Assembly: GCF_000972385.1 (NCBI RefSeq)
Contig: NZ_JXTE01000032.1
Span: forward strand, 52,515 to 116,514
DNA length: 64,000 nt
Source: Streptomyces sp. WM6386
Lineage (GTDB): Bacteria; Actinomycetota; Actinomycetes; Streptomycetales; Streptomycetaceae
Direction of reading: 5' to 3'
Shown here: in pieces, positions 1-9,720 of the stretch
Position numbering within the stretch: position 1 is the first letter of the stretch
Layout of the letters: every line of letters begins with the position of its first letter
Made by a program: the position numbers and the translations under genes
Notes under the pieces: generated by a model
What the model was told of the DNA's origin: nothing
What the model saw: the letters and a program-made list of their open reading frames with translations, nothing else
The model's database searches: none

Positions 1-19
1 AACCTGTCCTTGAGCCTCG

Positions 20-49
20 CGAATCCGCCCTGAGGCGCCTGCGGATTCG
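20..49. repeat. inverted repeat at left edge
   Basis: Nine-base arms CGAATCCGC and GCGGATTCG flank a 12-base loop. It lies upstream of the first gene and could be the terminator of a gene outside the window or a regulatory site; the sequence alone does not decide. Confidence 0.35.
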
Positions 50-194
50 GTCCGTGTCCCGACGTCGGCCCCCAGTCGAACAATTATCCGAAAATCGCCA
101 CTCGGCGTCCGGAAACCCGCTGTCTGGCGGCCCTTCCGGATCGTATCGTCCCTCGCGTCTTGATCCTTTGTCAGTGAGGACACCCCACACCACC

Positions 195-638
195 ATGAGA
201 CACGTTCTGAGAGCAGTCGTGGCGATCTGCGCCGCGCTGGGCATCTCCCTGGCGTTCACGGGCTCGGCGCAGGCGGCGAGCAACCCCGTCACCGTCTGCG
301 GTTCGGGCTACTACGTCCAGTCGTCCCACGAGCTGGGCCTGTACCTGGAGACGGGCGGTCCGCAGGCGATCGTCTACCTGCTCTACAACTCCTCGACCGG
401 ATACAACTGCGCGGTCACCGTCGTCACCGGCGAGCAGATCGACAACCCCGTCAACGTCGGCATCCGTGTCGAGGGCGGCAGCTGGCTCACGGACCCCGGC
501 AACTACAACTCGTATGCCGGTCCCCGGCGTGTGAAGGCCGCGGGCAAGTGCGTGCAGTACATGGGGTCGACCCGCTGGTGGAGCTCTTCGTCTCCGTACA
601 CCGACTCGTACACGAGCCCGCTGGGCTGGTGCGGCTGA
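195..638 (+). CDS. small secreted protein, SapA (spore-associated protein)-like
   Basis: The product is 147 residues. Residues 1-27 form a clear Sec signal peptide (basic start, hydrophobic core, AQA cleavage site), so it should be exported. The mature part has the pattern CGSGY near its start, a YLLYN motif, four cysteines (two possible disulfides) and an AGP..V.A.GKCV stretch, which I recognise from small streptomycete proteins annotated as spore-associated protein A. Their molecular role is not known. An upstream in-frame extension to base 54 has no signal-peptide character, so the ATG at 195 just before the signal peptide was chosen; the best Shine-Dalgarno (GAGGA) is unusually far away, about 14 bases. 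It stands alone and converges on mltG. Confidence 0.6.
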   Translation: MRHVLRAVVAICAALGISLAFTGSAQAASNPVTVCGSGYYVQSSHELGLYLETGGPQAIVYLLYNSSTGYNCAVTVVTGEQIDNPVNVGIRVEGGSWLTDPGNYNSYAGPRRVKAAGKCVQYMGSTRWWSSSSPYTDSYTSPLGWCG

Positions 639-650
639 CGGATCGGCCGA

Positions 651-694
651 ACGGCTGGGCCCCGGGACGGACGTCCGTCCCGGGGCCCAGCCGT
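651..694. terminator. bidirectional terminator between convergent genes
   Basis: A perfect 44-base palindrome (22-base arms, centre between 672 and 673) lies between the end of the secreted-protein gene and the end of mltG. Its position between two convergent genes and its GC-rich stem fit a shared transcription terminator, without a U-tract as usual in Streptomyces. Confidence 0.8.
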
Positions 695-696
695 CG

Positions 697-2400
697 TCAG
701 TCCTTGTTCCTCGACGCGTTGAACTGGTCGCGGAGCTTCTCGTGATCGGCGAGCGTCTTGGTGAACTTGCTGGTCTTGCCGTCCAGCGAAATGAAGTAGT
801 ACCAGCCGTCGTCCGTCGGGTTGAGCGCGCCCCTGAGCGCCTCTTCCCCGGGGTTGTCGATCGGACCGGGCGGGAGCCCCTTCACGTAGTACGTGTTGTA
901 CGGGTTGTTGTACTGCTTCAGCTCGGCGATCGTCAGATCGAGCTTGCTCTGGTTCTTCACGTAGTTGTACGTGGAGTCGAACTCCAGCGAACCGTATGTC
1001 TGGGGGTTCCCCGGCTTGAGGCGGTTGTAGACGACCTCGGCCATCTTGCGGAAGTCGTCGTGGCTCGTCCCCTCGGCCTGCGCGAGACTCGCCACGGTGA
1101 GCAGCTCCCAGGGACCGTCGAGGCCCAGGCCCTTGGCCTTCTTCTCCAGGCCGAGCTCCTCGTACGTGTCGTTCGCCCGGTCGACCATCTCCTTGAGGAC
1201 GGTCTCCGGCTTCTGTCCCTTGCTGGCCGCGTAGGCGGAGGGGTAGAGGAACCCTTCGAGCGGGTCCTTCAGATCGGAGTGACCGAGCGCCCAGTCGGGC
1301 AGCCCGAACTCCTTGTACTTCTGTTTCGCGACCTTCGCCGTGGTGCCCTTGGCCAGTTCGAGGCGCTTGTCGATCGCCGCGTAGACCTTTGAATTGCGCT
1401 GGCCTTCGGTGACGATCAGGTTGTTCTTGCTCTTGGGGTCGAGCATCAGCGCCACGGCGCTCTCACCGGACATCTGCTTGTTCAGCAGATAGGAGCCGGC
1501 CTGGATCTTGCCCGCGTCCTTGTTCTGGGTGAACGCGGAGACGAACGCGTCGACGCTCTTGACGACGTCCGCTTCCTTGAGCAGCCGCCCCATGTCCGAA
1601 CCGTTGGCACCCTTAGGGACGGTGACGGCCACCGTCGTGCTCGTCCCGTCGCCCGCGTAGTCCGGAGCCGAGGCGAAACGATCCTTGTAGAATTGGTAGC
1701 CGAAATAACCCACGCCACCGACCCCGCCGCCGAACACCAGCAGGACCACCAGGCACGCGCAGCCACTGCGCCGTTTCTTCGGTTTCTTGCCGCCGCGGCC
1801 CCTGCGGTCGCCGCGTCCGCCCTGGTCGTCGGCGTCGTCGGCATCGTCCTCGTCGTCACCGCCGCCCGCGAAGAAGGCGTGTTCACCCTGGTCGGGGCCC
1901 GGGTCCCAGTCCGCCCGCTGCGGTTCCGGCTCGGTTCGCCGCCGGCTCGGCGGCTCCGGTGGCGGGTAGGCGTCGGGGGTGCCGTAGTAGTCCGGCTGGT
2001 CCCCGGTGCCGTACGCGGCGGCCTGCTGGCCGTACGGGTCCGACGGGTCCGGGTACTGGACGTGCGTGTGCGTCCCGGTGCCCCAGCCATTGTTGTCGTA
2101 CTGCTGCTGGTGCTGCTGGGGCGCGTACTGCTGCTGGTCGTAGCTCTGCTGCGGGTCGTACTGCTGCTGGTACTGCTGCTGGTACTGCTGCTGCGCCTGA
2201 CCGTAATCGGCCTGCTGGCCGTTGCCCCAGTCGCCGTACTCCGGCTGCTGCGGCTGCTGCGGATAGTGCTGCGGCTGGCCGCCGTAGGCAGCTTGATGGC
2301 CGACGTGGCCCTGCTGCCCTTCCCATCCGCCGTCCCCGTAATTCGGGTCCTGCGGATGCCACGGTTCGGAGCCTTCCTGGCCCCGGCCATACTCAGTCAT
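697..2400 (-). CDS. mltG: endolytic murein transglycosylase MltG (YceG family)
   Basis: The enzyme cuts nascent glycan strands at the membrane and sets their length. The 567-residue protein has an unusually long cytoplasmic part: a Q/Y-rich low-complexity stretch (about 29-130), an acidic run (180-192), a basic run (195-211), then one membrane segment (213-236). The extracytoplasmic YceG domain follows; Glu443 in VASLAQAEG is the predicted catalytic glutamate and ASTYNY-like and LPPGPI motifs follow. The ATG at 2400 has AGGGGAT upstream. It lies downstream of ruvX and alaS, the usual actinobacterial order. E. coli MltG is about 340 residues, so the N-terminal extension is the odd part. The domain call is firm; the role of the extension is unknown. 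Confidence 0.9.
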   Translation of the reverse strand: MTEYGRGQEGSEPWHPQDPNYGDGGWEGQQGHVGHQAAYGGQPQHYPQQPQQPEYGDWGNGQQADYGQAQQQYQQQYQQQYDPQQSYDQQQYAPQQHQQQYDNNGWGTGTHTHVQYPDPSDPYGQQAAAYGTGDQPDYYGTPDAYPPPEPPSRRRTEPEPQRADWDPGPDQGEHAFFAGGGDDEDDADDADDQGGRGDRRGRGGKKPKKRRSGCACLVVLLVFGGGVGGVGYFGYQFYKDRFASAPDYAGDGTSTTVAVTVPKGANGSDMGRLLKEADVVKSVDAFVSAFTQNKDAGKIQAGSYLLNKQMSGESAVALMLDPKSKNNLIVTEGQRNSKVYAAIDKRLELAKGTTAKVAKQKYKEFGLPDWALGHSDLKDPLEGFLYPSAYAASKGQKPETVLKEMVDRANDTYEELGLEKKAKGLGLDGPWELLTVASLAQAEGTSHDDFRKMAEVVYNRLKPGNPQTYGSLEFDSTYNYVKNQSKLDLTIAELKQYNNPYNTYYVKGLPPGPIDNPGEEALRGALNPTDDGWYYFISLDGKTSKFTKTLADHEKLRDQFNASRNKD

Positions 2401-2522
2401 CGATCCCCTAGAGCCGCGAGGCGGCGGTCGCGCGGCTTGTGGCCCGGCATCAGTTCCGCCTCTCTGTGTGCGGCATCTGTTCGAACAGTGCCGCAGTCGC
2501 GCGGAACGTTACCGTATCGCGA

Positions 2523-2993
2523 TCAGATGACCACTTCGACGCTCTCTCCGGGTGCTTTACCTGACACCCGTTCGGATTCGAGCGCCTGCTGGAGGATGAT
2601 CACAGCGGCGGCCTGGTCGATGACGGAGCGGCCCTTCTTGGATTTCACACCCGAGGCGCGCAGTCCCTGACTGGCCGTCACGGTCGTCATCCGCTCGTCG
2701 ACCAGGCGTACCGGTATCGGCGCGATGCCCTTGGCGAACTCCTGGGCGAAGGCCCTGACCTTGATGGCGGCCGGGCCCTCGCCCCCCTTGAGGGAGCGAG
2801 GGAGTCCGACCACGACCTCGATCGGCTCGTACTCCTCGACGATCTGCTTCAGCCGTCGATGGGCGGCCGGGACGTCCCGGCCGGGGACCGTCTCCACCGG
2901 GGTGGCGAGGATCCCGTCGGGGTCGCACGAGGCGACCCCGATCCGGGCGTCCCCGACGTCGATGGCGAGTCGGCGGCCTCTGCGCATCGTCAC
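2523..2993 (-). CDS. ruvX: Holliday junction resolvase-like RuvX (YqgF)
   Basis: A 156-residue RNase H-fold protein of the YqgF family, implicated in recombination and in 16S rRNA 5' end processing in other bacteria. The first strand carries [12 protein letters not shown] with the first catalytic aspartate; [10 protein letters not shown] and [11 protein letters not shown] are the other family motifs. The GTG start at 2993 overlaps the alaS stop as GTGA, pointing to translational coupling; an ATG two codons in (2987) is an alternative. Length is normal. It sits between alaS and mltG, the typical actinobacterial arrangement. Confidence 0.88.
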   Translation of the reverse strand: MTMRRGRRLAIDVGDARIGVASCDPDGILATPVETVPGRDVPAAHRRLKQIVEEYEPIEVVVGLPRSLKGGEGPAAIKVRAFAQEFAKGIAPIPVRLVDERMTTVTASQGLRASGVKSKKGRSVIDQAAAVIILQQALESERVSGKAPGESVEVVI

Positions 2994-5662
2994 TTCGCGG
3001 TGTCCGTGACCAGACGCTCGACGGCCTCGACGGCCTCGCCGATCGCGGCCGGGTTCTGGCCGCCGCCCTGGGCGACGTCCGGCTTGCCGCCACCGCCGCC
3101 GCCGAGGGTCTTGGCGGCCGTGCGGACCAGGTCGCCGGCCTTGAGGCCACGCTCACGGGCGGCCTCGTTGGTGGCGATGACCGTGAGCGGCTTGCCGTTG
3201 ACCGTGGTGAACAGCGCCACGACCGCGGCCCGGCCGCCCTGGATGCGGCCGCGTACGTCGAGGACCAGCTTGCGCAGGTCGTCGGCGGTGGTGCCGTCCG
3301 GGACCTGACCGGTGACGAGGGCGATGCCGCGGACGTCCTTGGCGGACTCGGCGAGACCGCCCGCGGCCTGCAGGACCTTCTCGGCGCGGAACTTCTCGAT
3401 CTCCTTCTCGGCGTCCTTCAGCTTGCCGAGCATGGTGGAGACCTTCTCCGGGAGCTCCTCCGGGCGGCCCTTGATCAGCTCCTGGAGCTGGGCGACGACC
3501 GTGTGCTCACGGGCGAGGAAGTTGTAGGCGTCGACGCCGACGAGGGCCTCGATACGGCGCACACCCGAGCCGATCGACGACTCGCCGAGCAGCTTGACCA
3601 GGCCGAGCTGCGAGGTGTTGTGCACGTGGGTGCCGCCGCACAGCTCCTTGGAGAAGTCGCCGATGGTGACGACGCGGACGCGCTCGCCGTACTTCTCGCC
3701 GAACTCGGCGATGGCGCCCTGCTTCTTGGCCTCCTCGAGGCTCAGGATCTCGGCGTGCACATCGAGGTCGCGGGCGAGCACCTCGTTGATCTTCTGCTCG
3801 ACGTCGGTCATCACGGCCGTGGGAACGGCGGAGGGGGAACCGAAGTCGAAGCGGAAACGGCCGGGCTGGTTCTCGGAACCGGCCTGGGCGGCCGTCGGGC
3901 CGAGCGCGTCGCGCAGGGCCTGGTGGGTGAGGTGGGTGGCCGAGTGGGCACGGGCGATGGCCGTGCGGCGGCGGGAGTCGATCGAGGCGTGGGCCTTGGC
4001 GCCGACGGTGACCTCGCCGAACTGGACGACGCCCTTGTGGACGTAGACGCCCGGGACCGGCTTCTGGCAGTCGCGGATCTCGATGACGGCACCGGAGTCG
4101 ACCTTGATCCTGCCGGTGTCACCGATCTGGCCGCCGCCCTCGGCGTAGAACGGGGTGCGGTCCAGAACGATCTCGACCTCGTCGCCCTCGGTGGCGGCCG
4201 GGGAGGACGCGCCGTCGACGAGGATGCCGACGATCGTGGACTCGGCGTCCGTGTCCGAATAGCCGATGAACTCGGTCTCGCCGGCCTGGTCGGCGATCTC
4301 ACGGTAGGCGCCCGCGCCGGCGTGGCCGGTCTTCTTGGCCTGGGCGTCGGCCTTGGCGCGTTCCCGCTGCTCCTTCATCAGGCGGCGGAAGCCGTCCTCG
4401 TCCACGGACAGCCCCTGCTCGGCGGCCATCTCGAGGGTGAGGTCGATCGGGAAGCCCCAGGTGTCGTGGAGCAGGAACGCCTTGTCGCCGGCGAGGACCT
4501 TGCCACCGGAGGCCTTGGTGTCGGTGACCGCGGTGTCGAGGATGTTGGTGCCGGCCTTCAGCGTCTTGAGGAAGGCGGCCTCCTCGGCGAGGGCGACCTT
4601 CTCGATGCGCTCGCGGTCGGTGACGAGTTCCGGGTACTGCTGGCCCATCATCGCGATGACGGTGTCGACCAGCTCCTGCACGACCGGGCCGGTGGCGCCG
4701 AGGAGGCGCATGTTGCGGATGGCGCGGCGCATGATGCGGCGCAGGACGTAGCCACGGCCTTCGTTGCCGGGGGTCACACCGTCGCCGATGAGCATCACCG
4801 ACGTCCGCATGTGGTCGGTGACCACGCGCAGGGAGACGTCCGACTCGTGGGCGTCGCCGTACGCGACACCCGTCAGCTCGGTGGCCTTCTTGATGACGGC
4901 CATGGAGGTGTCGATCTCGTACATGTTCTGCACGCCCTGCAGAATCATCGCGAGTCGCTCGAGGCCCAGGCCCGTGTCGATGTTCTTGCTGGGGAGCTCG
5001 CCGAGGATCTCGAAGTTGTCCTTGCCGATGCCCTCGCCGCGCTCGTACTGCATGAAGACGAGGTTCCAGATCTCCACGTACCGCTCGTCGTTGACGGCGG
5101 GGCCGCCCTCGACGCCGAACTCGGGGCCGCGGTCGTAGTTGATCTCGGAACAGGGGCCACAGGGTCCGGGGACGCCCATGGACCAGTAGTTGTCCTTCAT
5201 GCCGAGGCGCTGGATGCGCTCCTTCGGCACCCCGACGACCTCGTGCCAGATGCGCTCGGCCTCGTCGTCCTCGAGGTAGACGGTGATCCAGAGCTTCTCC
5301 GGCTCCAGGCCGTAACCACCCTTGTCCTGGGGGCTGGTGAGCAGCTCCCAGGCGTACTTGATGGCGCCTTCCTTGAAGTAGTCGCCGAAGGAGAAGTTGC
5401 CGCACATCTGGAAGAACGTGCCGTGCCGGGTGGTCTTGCCGACCTCTTCGATGTCGGGCGTGCGCACGCACTTCTGCACGCTGGTGGCGCGCGCCCAAGG
5501 CGGCTTGACCTCACCGAGGAAGTAGGGCTTGAAGGGGACCATGCCGGCGGGGACCAGGAGCAGAGTCGGGTCGTCCGCGATGAGCGACGCCGAAGGGACG
5601 ACGGTGTGACCGCGCTCCTCGTAGAAGCTCAGCCAGCGGCGGCGGATCTCGGCCGACTCCAT
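2990..5662 (-). CDS. alaS: alanyl-tRNA synthetase
   Basis: The 890-residue class II synthetase charges tRNA-Ala and edits mischarged serine or glycine. The N-terminal catalytic domain includes the fragments [12 protein letters not shown] and [14 protein letters not shown]. The editing domain has the zinc-site motifs [11 protein letters not shown] and CGGTHV, and the C-terminal part has the [15 protein letters not shown] glycine-rich signature of the DHHA1 region. Length is normal. The ATG start (5662) overlaps the stop of the upstream small membrane-protein gene as ATGA, and its own stop overlaps the ruvX start, so alaS lies within a coupled operon. Confidence 0.97.
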   Translation of the reverse strand: MESAEIRRRWLSFYEERGHTVVPSASLIADDPTLLLVPAGMVPFKPYFLGEVKPPWARATSVQKCVRTPDIEEVGKTTRHGTFFQMCGNFSFGDYFKEGAIKYAWELLTSPQDKGGYGLEPEKLWITVYLEDDEAERIWHEVVGVPKERIQRLGMKDNYWSMGVPGPCGPCSEINYDRGPEFGVEGGPAVNDERYVEIWNLVFMQYERGEGIGKDNFEILGELPSKNIDTGLGLERLAMILQGVQNMYEIDTSMAVIKKATELTGVAYGDAHESDVSLRVVTDHMRTSVMLIGDGVTPGNEGRGYVLRRIMRRAIRNMRLLGATGPVVQELVDTVIAMMGQQYPELVTDRERIEKVALAEEAAFLKTLKAGTNILDTAVTDTKASGGKVLAGDKAFLLHDTWGFPIDLTLEMAAEQGLSVDEDGFRRLMKEQRERAKADAQAKKTGHAGAGAYREIADQAGETEFIGYSDTDAESTIVGILVDGASSPAATEGDEVEIVLDRTPFYAEGGGQIGDTGRIKVDSGAVIEIRDCQKPVPGVYVHKGVVQFGEVTVGAKAHASIDSRRRTAIARAHSATHLTHQALRDALGPTAAQAGSENQPGRFRFDFGSPSAVPTAVMTDVEQKINEVLARDLDVHAEILSLEEAKKQGAIAEFGEKYGERVRVVTIGDFSKELCGGTHVHNTSQLGLVKLLGESSIGSGVRRIEALVGVDAYNFLAREHTVVAQLQELIKGRPEELPEKVSTMLGKLKDAEKEIEKFRAEKVLQAAGGLAESAKDVRGIALVTGQVPDGTTADDLRKLVLDVRGRIQGGRAAVVALFTTVNGKPLTVIATNEAARERGLKAGDLVRTAAKTLGGGGGGKPDVAQGGGQNPAAIGEAVEAVERLVTDTAK

Positions 5663-6021
5663 CAGTGGTCCTCGTTTCGGTTGTACGGGTACGTCCGGTA
5701 CGTCGATCCCTCGACGTACTTCGGGTTGTTGCGGTTCTCGATGGCGGCGTGCCGCCGGGGGGCGGGGAGTTCGGGGTCGACCGGGGCGTTCAGCCCCAGT
5801 GCGTCACCCAGTTCTTCCTCCCGCTGGGCCATGTTGTCGCGGACGTCGAGCGCGAAGCCCACCGCGCGGTCCTTGATGCGGTGACCGGCCTCGAGCGCCT
5901 TGTTCGCCGCGGTCGCGGCGAGGCTCTCGGGGGTCAGCTGCCTCAGCTTGCGGTTGACCTTGGTGGTGGCCCACACACCGGCGGCGACGCCCGTGCTGAA
6001 CCAGAACGTACGGCGGAACAT
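5662..6021 (-). CDS. small membrane-associated protein (DUF6167-like)
   Basis: A 119-residue protein beginning [21 protein letters not shown], a short hydrophobic N-terminal segment (about 5-20) that could insert in the membrane. A helical charged region follows ([25 protein letters not shown]), then a tail ending in [10 protein letters not shown] recognise this as the conserved actinobacterial protein found just upstream of alaS and annotated as DUF6167; no function is known. The ATGA overlap with alaS and a 9-base gap from the DUF948 gene show one operon. Confidence 0.7.
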   Translation of the reverse strand: MFRRTFWFSTGVAAGVWATTKVNRKLRQLTPESLAATAANKALEAGHRIKDRAVGFALDVRDNMAQREEELGDALGLNAPVDPELPAPRRHAAIENRNNPKYVEGSTYRTYPYNRNEDH

Positions 6022-6030
6022 CGCTAGGTC

Positions 6031-6465
6031 TCAGTCCTTCTTCCGCTTGCTCCGTCGTGACGCCGGAACGGTGCGGCCCACGATCACGGTACGCCGGGGT
6101 GCCTTGGCGGGCACGTCGTCCTTGCGGCCGCTGATCGCCCTGCGCACGCCGTATCCGAAGGCCGCGACCTTGACCAGGGGGCCGCCGAAGGTGGAGGCGA
6201 CGGTGGTGGACAGCGCGGAGGCGTTGGAGGTGACCTCCTGGACGTCCGAGGCGATCGCGTCCACCCGGTCGATCTGGGTCTGCGCGGAACGGACCGCCGA
6301 GGAGGCGTCCGCCAGGAGCGGGACGGCCTGGTCGGTCACGTCCGCCACCAGCTTGGTGGTCGCCCTGAGCGTCTGGGCCAGCCTCGCCAGCGCGACGGCG
6401 AGGAAGGAGACCAGGATCGCCCAGAAGACGGCCACCAGGATCCCGGCCACCTCGCCACCGGACAC
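6031..6465 (-). CDS. DUF948 domain membrane protein
   Basis: The 144-residue product has an N-terminal membrane segment (about 6-25, GILVAVFWAILVSFLAVALA) followed by a long helix of heptad character (TTKLVADVTDQAVPLLADASSAVRSAQTQIDRVDAIASDVQEV), the DUF948 pattern, probably a membrane-anchored coiled coil. A basic C-terminus ends RRSKRKKD. The GTG at 6465 is chosen because GGGAGCG lies before it and residues upstream of it are not membrane-protein-like. It is the first gene of the alaS operon and is divergent from the NB-ARC gene. No biochemical role is established. Confidence 0.75.
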   Translation of the reverse strand: MSGGEVAGILVAVFWAILVSFLAVALARLAQTLRATTKLVADVTDQAVPLLADASSAVRSAQTQIDRVDAIASDVQEVTSNASALSTTVASTFGGPLVKVAAFGYGVRRAISGRKDDVPAKAPRRTVIVGRTVPASRRSKRKKD

Positions 6466-6625
6466 TGCGCACCCGCTCCCTGTACGTGCCTGAACATAGA
6501 AAAAGTCGTGCGGTGAGCCTATCGCGCCGCGGGCGGGCCTCCGCACCGGATTACCGTGCGCGCGCGGGCCGCGTCGCGCGGAGCGATTGTACGGACCGAA
6601 CACGCTTCAGTACGCTCCGTGTTCC

Positions 6626-8761
6626 ATGCGTGACGATCGGCTCTGCGACGGCAATCTCCCCCTCGAACTGGACGCGTTCGTGGGCCGCTCGGCCGAACTC
6701 GCCGCACTCTCCCTGGCTCTGGAGAGCTCGCGGCTGGTGACCGTGACCGGCCCCGGTGGCATCGGCAAGTCCCGGCTGGCGGCACGGGCGGCGCTGCGGG
6801 ACGGGGCCTGGCGGGTCGAGCTGGCGTCGGTGCGCGATCCGGAGTTCGTCGACTTCGCGGTCGTGGAGGCGCTGGGGCTGACCGACCACACCACACGGCT
6901 GCCGCGCGAGATCCTGCTGGCACACCTGGCGCGGCCGGGGCGTGAACTCCTGCTGGTTCTCGACGGGTTCGAGCACCTGGTGGACGTCTGCGCCGAGCTG
7001 GTGACCGATCTGCTGCACCGGGTGCCGGGGCTCAGGGTGCTCGCCGTGGGCCGCCGACCGCTGTCCGTGGCGGGCGAGCGGGTGTTCGCGCTGGAGCCGC
7101 TCGCCGAGGCCGAGGCCGTGGAGCTCTTCGTGGACCGGGCGGGGCGGCAGGGCGTGTCGGTGGCCGCCGATCCCGGTGTACGGGAGCTGTGCCGGCGCCT
7201 CGACGGCATCCCGCTCGCCGTCGAGCTGGCCGCCGGGCGGCTGCGGGCCCTGTCCCCCGGCCAGTTGCTGGAGCGGCTCGACGACCGGTTCCGGCTGCTG
7301 ACCGGCGGTGGGCGGGACACTCTGCCCCGGCATCGGACGCTGCGTACGGCGATCGGCTGGAGCCATGAGCTGTGCACGCCGCAGGAGCGGCTGCTGTGGT
7401 CCCGCCTCTCGGTGTTCGCCGGGCCGTTCGACCTGGCGGCCGTGGAGTACGTGTGCAGCGGCAACGGGCTGGCCGAGCAGGACGTTCTCGATGTGCTGAC
7501 GGAGCTGCTCACGCAGTCCGTGGTCGGGCGCGAGGAGAGCGCGACGGGTGTGCGCTACCGGATGCTGGACACGGTCCGGGCGTACGGCGCCGATTGGCTG
7601 GAGGCGACCGGGGACGCGGACCGGCTGCGGCGGCGGCACCGCGACTGGTATCTGGGCCTGGCGACCTGGTGCGAGCTGGACTGGTTCTCCCCGCGGCAGG
7701 CCGAGGTGGCCGCCTGCGTCGACGCGGAGCTGCCGAATCTGCGCGGCGCCCTGGAGCACTGTCTCGGCGATCCGGACGAGGTGCATCTGGGCCAGTACCT
7801 GGCGGGTTCGCTCTGGTTCTACTGGGTCGGCTGCGGACGGCTGTCGGAGGGCCGGCACTGGCTGGAGCAGGCCGTGCGGCTGGAGTCCGACAACGAACTG
7901 TCCCGGCTCAAGGCGCTGTGGGTGCTCGGCTATGTCGCGATTCTGCAGGGCGACACGGTGCCGGCGCTGGCCGCGCTCCATGAGTGCCGGGAGGAGGCGG
8001 AGCGGTCCGCGAACCCGACGGCGGTGGCGTACGCCGAGCACCGCACCGGCTGTCTGGCCCTGGTCAGCGACGACATGGCCCGCGCGGAGACGCTGCTGCG
8101 CTCGGCGCTGGAGCGCTACCGGGAGATCGGCGAGCTCAACAGCAACGTCCTGATGGGCCAGGTCGAGCTGGCGATGACGCGGGCGTTCCAGGGCGACCTG
8201 CCGGAGGCGGTGCGTCTGTGCCAGGACGTGCGCCGGGTCTGCGAGGACCACGGCGAGGGCTGGACCAGGTCGTACGCGCTGTATGTGCTGGCGTACGCGG
8301 CCTGGAGCGAGGGTGATCTGACGGCGGCCCGCACGCTGCTGTCCGACTGTCTGGGCGCTGCCCACGCCTTCCATGATCTGCTCGGCTCGGTGCTGACGAT
8401 CGAGCTGCTGGCCCTGGTCACGGCGGCCCAGGGCGACACGGCGGAGGCCGCGGTCCTGCAGGGCGGCGCCGCCTCGATGTGGCCGTCGGTGGGCCTGCCG
8501 CTGTTCGGCTCCGCCTACTACAACGCGCCGCACGAGCTGTGCGAGGCGACGGCCCGCGAGGACCTGGGCGACGAGCGGTACGCGGAGTGCGTGCGGACGG
8601 GCGGCCGGCTCGGCCGGGACGCCGCTGTGGCCCGGGCGCTGGGGCGGAGTCCAAAGGCGCTGCCCGCGCCGCGCGGACCGGCACGGCACGCTCAGGGTGG
8701 CGTCGCCATGCAGGAACCCGCCGCCTCGCCCACCGGGAAGGGTGGGGAGACGGCGGGCTGA
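6626..8761 (+). CDS. NB-ARC/AfsR-type ATPase with TPR-like region, no DNA-binding domain
   Basis: About 711 residues. The N-terminus has a STAND/NB-ARC module: FVGR at 18-21, Walker A GPGGIGKS at 42-49 and a Walker B-like LLLVLDGFEHL near 106-116. Helical repeats of the type seen behind AfsR and MalT-like ATPases follow, with LRTAIGWSHELC and later TPR-like helices. Related Streptomyces proteins usually carry a SARP or LuxR DNA-binding domain; here both ends lack one, and the C-terminus is a short disordered tail. It may act through a partner or be a remnant regulator. The start is uncertain: the ATG at 6626 has no clear Shine-Dalgarno, and a TTG at 6587 is possible. Divergent from the DUF948 gene, convergent with rpsD. 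Confidence 0.75.
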   Translation: MRDDRLCDGNLPLELDAFVGRSAELAALSLALESSRLVTVTGPGGIGKSRLAARAALRDGAWRVELASVRDPEFVDFAVVEALGLTDHTTRLPREILLAHLARPGRELLLVLDGFEHLVDVCAELVTDLLHRVPGLRVLAVGRRPLSVAGERVFALEPLAEAEAVELFVDRAGRQGVSVAADPGVRELCRRLDGIPLAVELAAGRLRALSPGQLLERLDDRFRLLTGGGRDTLPRHRTLRTAIGWSHELCTPQERLLWSRLSVFAGPFDLAAVEYVCSGNGLAEQDVLDVLTELLTQSVVGREESATGVRYRMLDTVRAYGADWLEATGDADRLRRRHRDWYLGLATWCELDWFSPRQAEVAACVDAELPNLRGALEHCLGDPDEVHLGQYLAGSLWFYWVGCGRLSEGRHWLEQAVRLESDNELSRLKALWVLGYVAILQGDTVPALAALHECREEAERSANPTAVAYAEHRTGCLALVSDDMARAETLLRSALERYREIGELNSNVLMGQVELAMTRAFQGDLPEAVRLCQDVRRVCEDHGEGWTRSYALYVLAYAAWSEGDLTAARTLLSDCLGAAHAFHDLLGSVLTIELLALVTAAQGDTAEAAVLQGGAASMWPSVGLPLFGSAYYNAPHELCEATAREDLGDERYAECVRTGGRLGRDAAVARALGRSPKALPAPRGPARHAQGGVAMQEPAASPTGKGGETAG

Positions 8762-8791
8762 GGTGGTGCGTGTGCTACGTCCGGCTGGTGA

Positions 8792-9406
8792 TCAGCGGGC
8801 GTAGTACTCGACGACGAGCTGCTCGTCGCAGATCACCGGGATCTCCTTGCGGTTCGGCTCGCGGTCCAGGCGGAACGCCAGGGCGCCGAGGTTCACCTGG
8901 AGGTAGCGCGGGGTCTCGCCGTCGGGGGCGAACCCACCGGCGCGGGAGACCTCGAACAGCGTCTTGCTGCGGCTGCGCTCGCGGACCATCACGACGTCGT
9001 CGGGACGGACGCGGAACGACGGCTTGTCGACCTTGCCGCCGTTGACCTCGATGTGGCCGTGGACGACCATCTGGCGGGCCTGGTAGATCGTGCGGGCGAT
9101 GCCCGAACGCAGGACCAGCGCGTCGAGACGGCGCTCGAGCTCGATGATCAGGGCCTCACCGGTCTTGCCCTGCACCTTGGAGGCACGCTCGTAGGCGCGG
9201 ACGAGCTGGCGCTCGGACACGTCGTACTGCGCACGCAGACGCTGCTTCTCGAGCAGACGGACCTTGTAGTCCGAGTTCTGCTTGCGGCCACGGCCGTGCT
9301 CACCCGGGGGGTAGGGGCGGGCCTCGAAGTACTTGACGGCCTTCGGGGTCAGCGCGATGCCGAGGGCACGCGACTTCTTGACCTTGGGGCGGGACTGGTT
9401 CGCCAC
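8792..9406 (-). CDS. rpsD: 30S ribosomal protein S4
   Basis: The 204-residue protein is a primary 16S rRNA binder in small-subunit assembly. The C-terminal S4 RNA-binding domain spans about 90-150 ([20 protein letters not shown]). The N-terminal domain contains no cysteines, so it is the zinc-free form. GTG start with GAGAG upstream. In many bacteria, mycobacteria included, rpsD lies in the rpoA operon; here it is a single gene with its own long leader, as is usual in Streptomyces. Confidence 0.97.
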   Translation of the reverse strand: MANQSRPKVKKSRALGIALTPKAVKYFEARPYPPGEHGRGRKQNSDYKVRLLEKQRLRAQYDVSERQLVRAYERASKVQGKTGEALIIELERRLDALVLRSGIARTIYQARQMVVHGHIEVNGGKVDKPSFRVRPDDVVMVRERSRSKTLFEVSRAGGFAPDGETPRYLQVNLGALAFRLDREPNRKEIPVICDEQLVVEYYAR

Positions 9407-9720
9407 AATCTCTCATTTCTCAGTGTTCGGCTTGTCAGGGTTGAGGGAGGTCGCATCCGCAGCCGGGGAAACCCGCCGGGTCCGTTGCCGGGCCTGATGG
9501 GCAGCCGCTCCCCTGGTCTGGGCACATACGTGCAGCACACGAGTGGCCCACCGACCGGTCCCGTCATACGACGAGTGGTGGTGGGCTGCCCGCGACACCA
9601 ATCGAACGGTGCGCGACGCTCCTGGAGCCGATCCGAGGACTGGGTCCTCTGACTGGCTCCGGCTGACTGTCCTGTTCTGACTGCACAGGACGCAGCACTG
9701 CGAGGGATTCTACAGGGCGC
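9407..9720 (-). promoter_or_regulatory. rpsD promoter and long structured leader (candidate)
   Basis: These 314 bases between rarA and rpsD hold no gene. On the minus strand a -10-like TAGAAT lies at 9713-9708, with no good -35. Downstream, the predicted transcript can form a two-tier hairpin (outer arms 9624-9629/9655-9660, inner arms 9635-9640/9644-9649). A second stem uses GCCCACC (9546-9552) and GGTGGGC (9580-9586). A leader of nearly 300 bases before a ribosomal protein gene suggests feedback control, but this is inference. Confidence 0.4.

Noticed and set aside
742..1392. Long open frames opposite mltG, alaS, relA, secD, thrS and other genes
   Set aside because: They lie antisense to firmly identified genes, have no domain resemblance, and are expected in DNA of this GC content.
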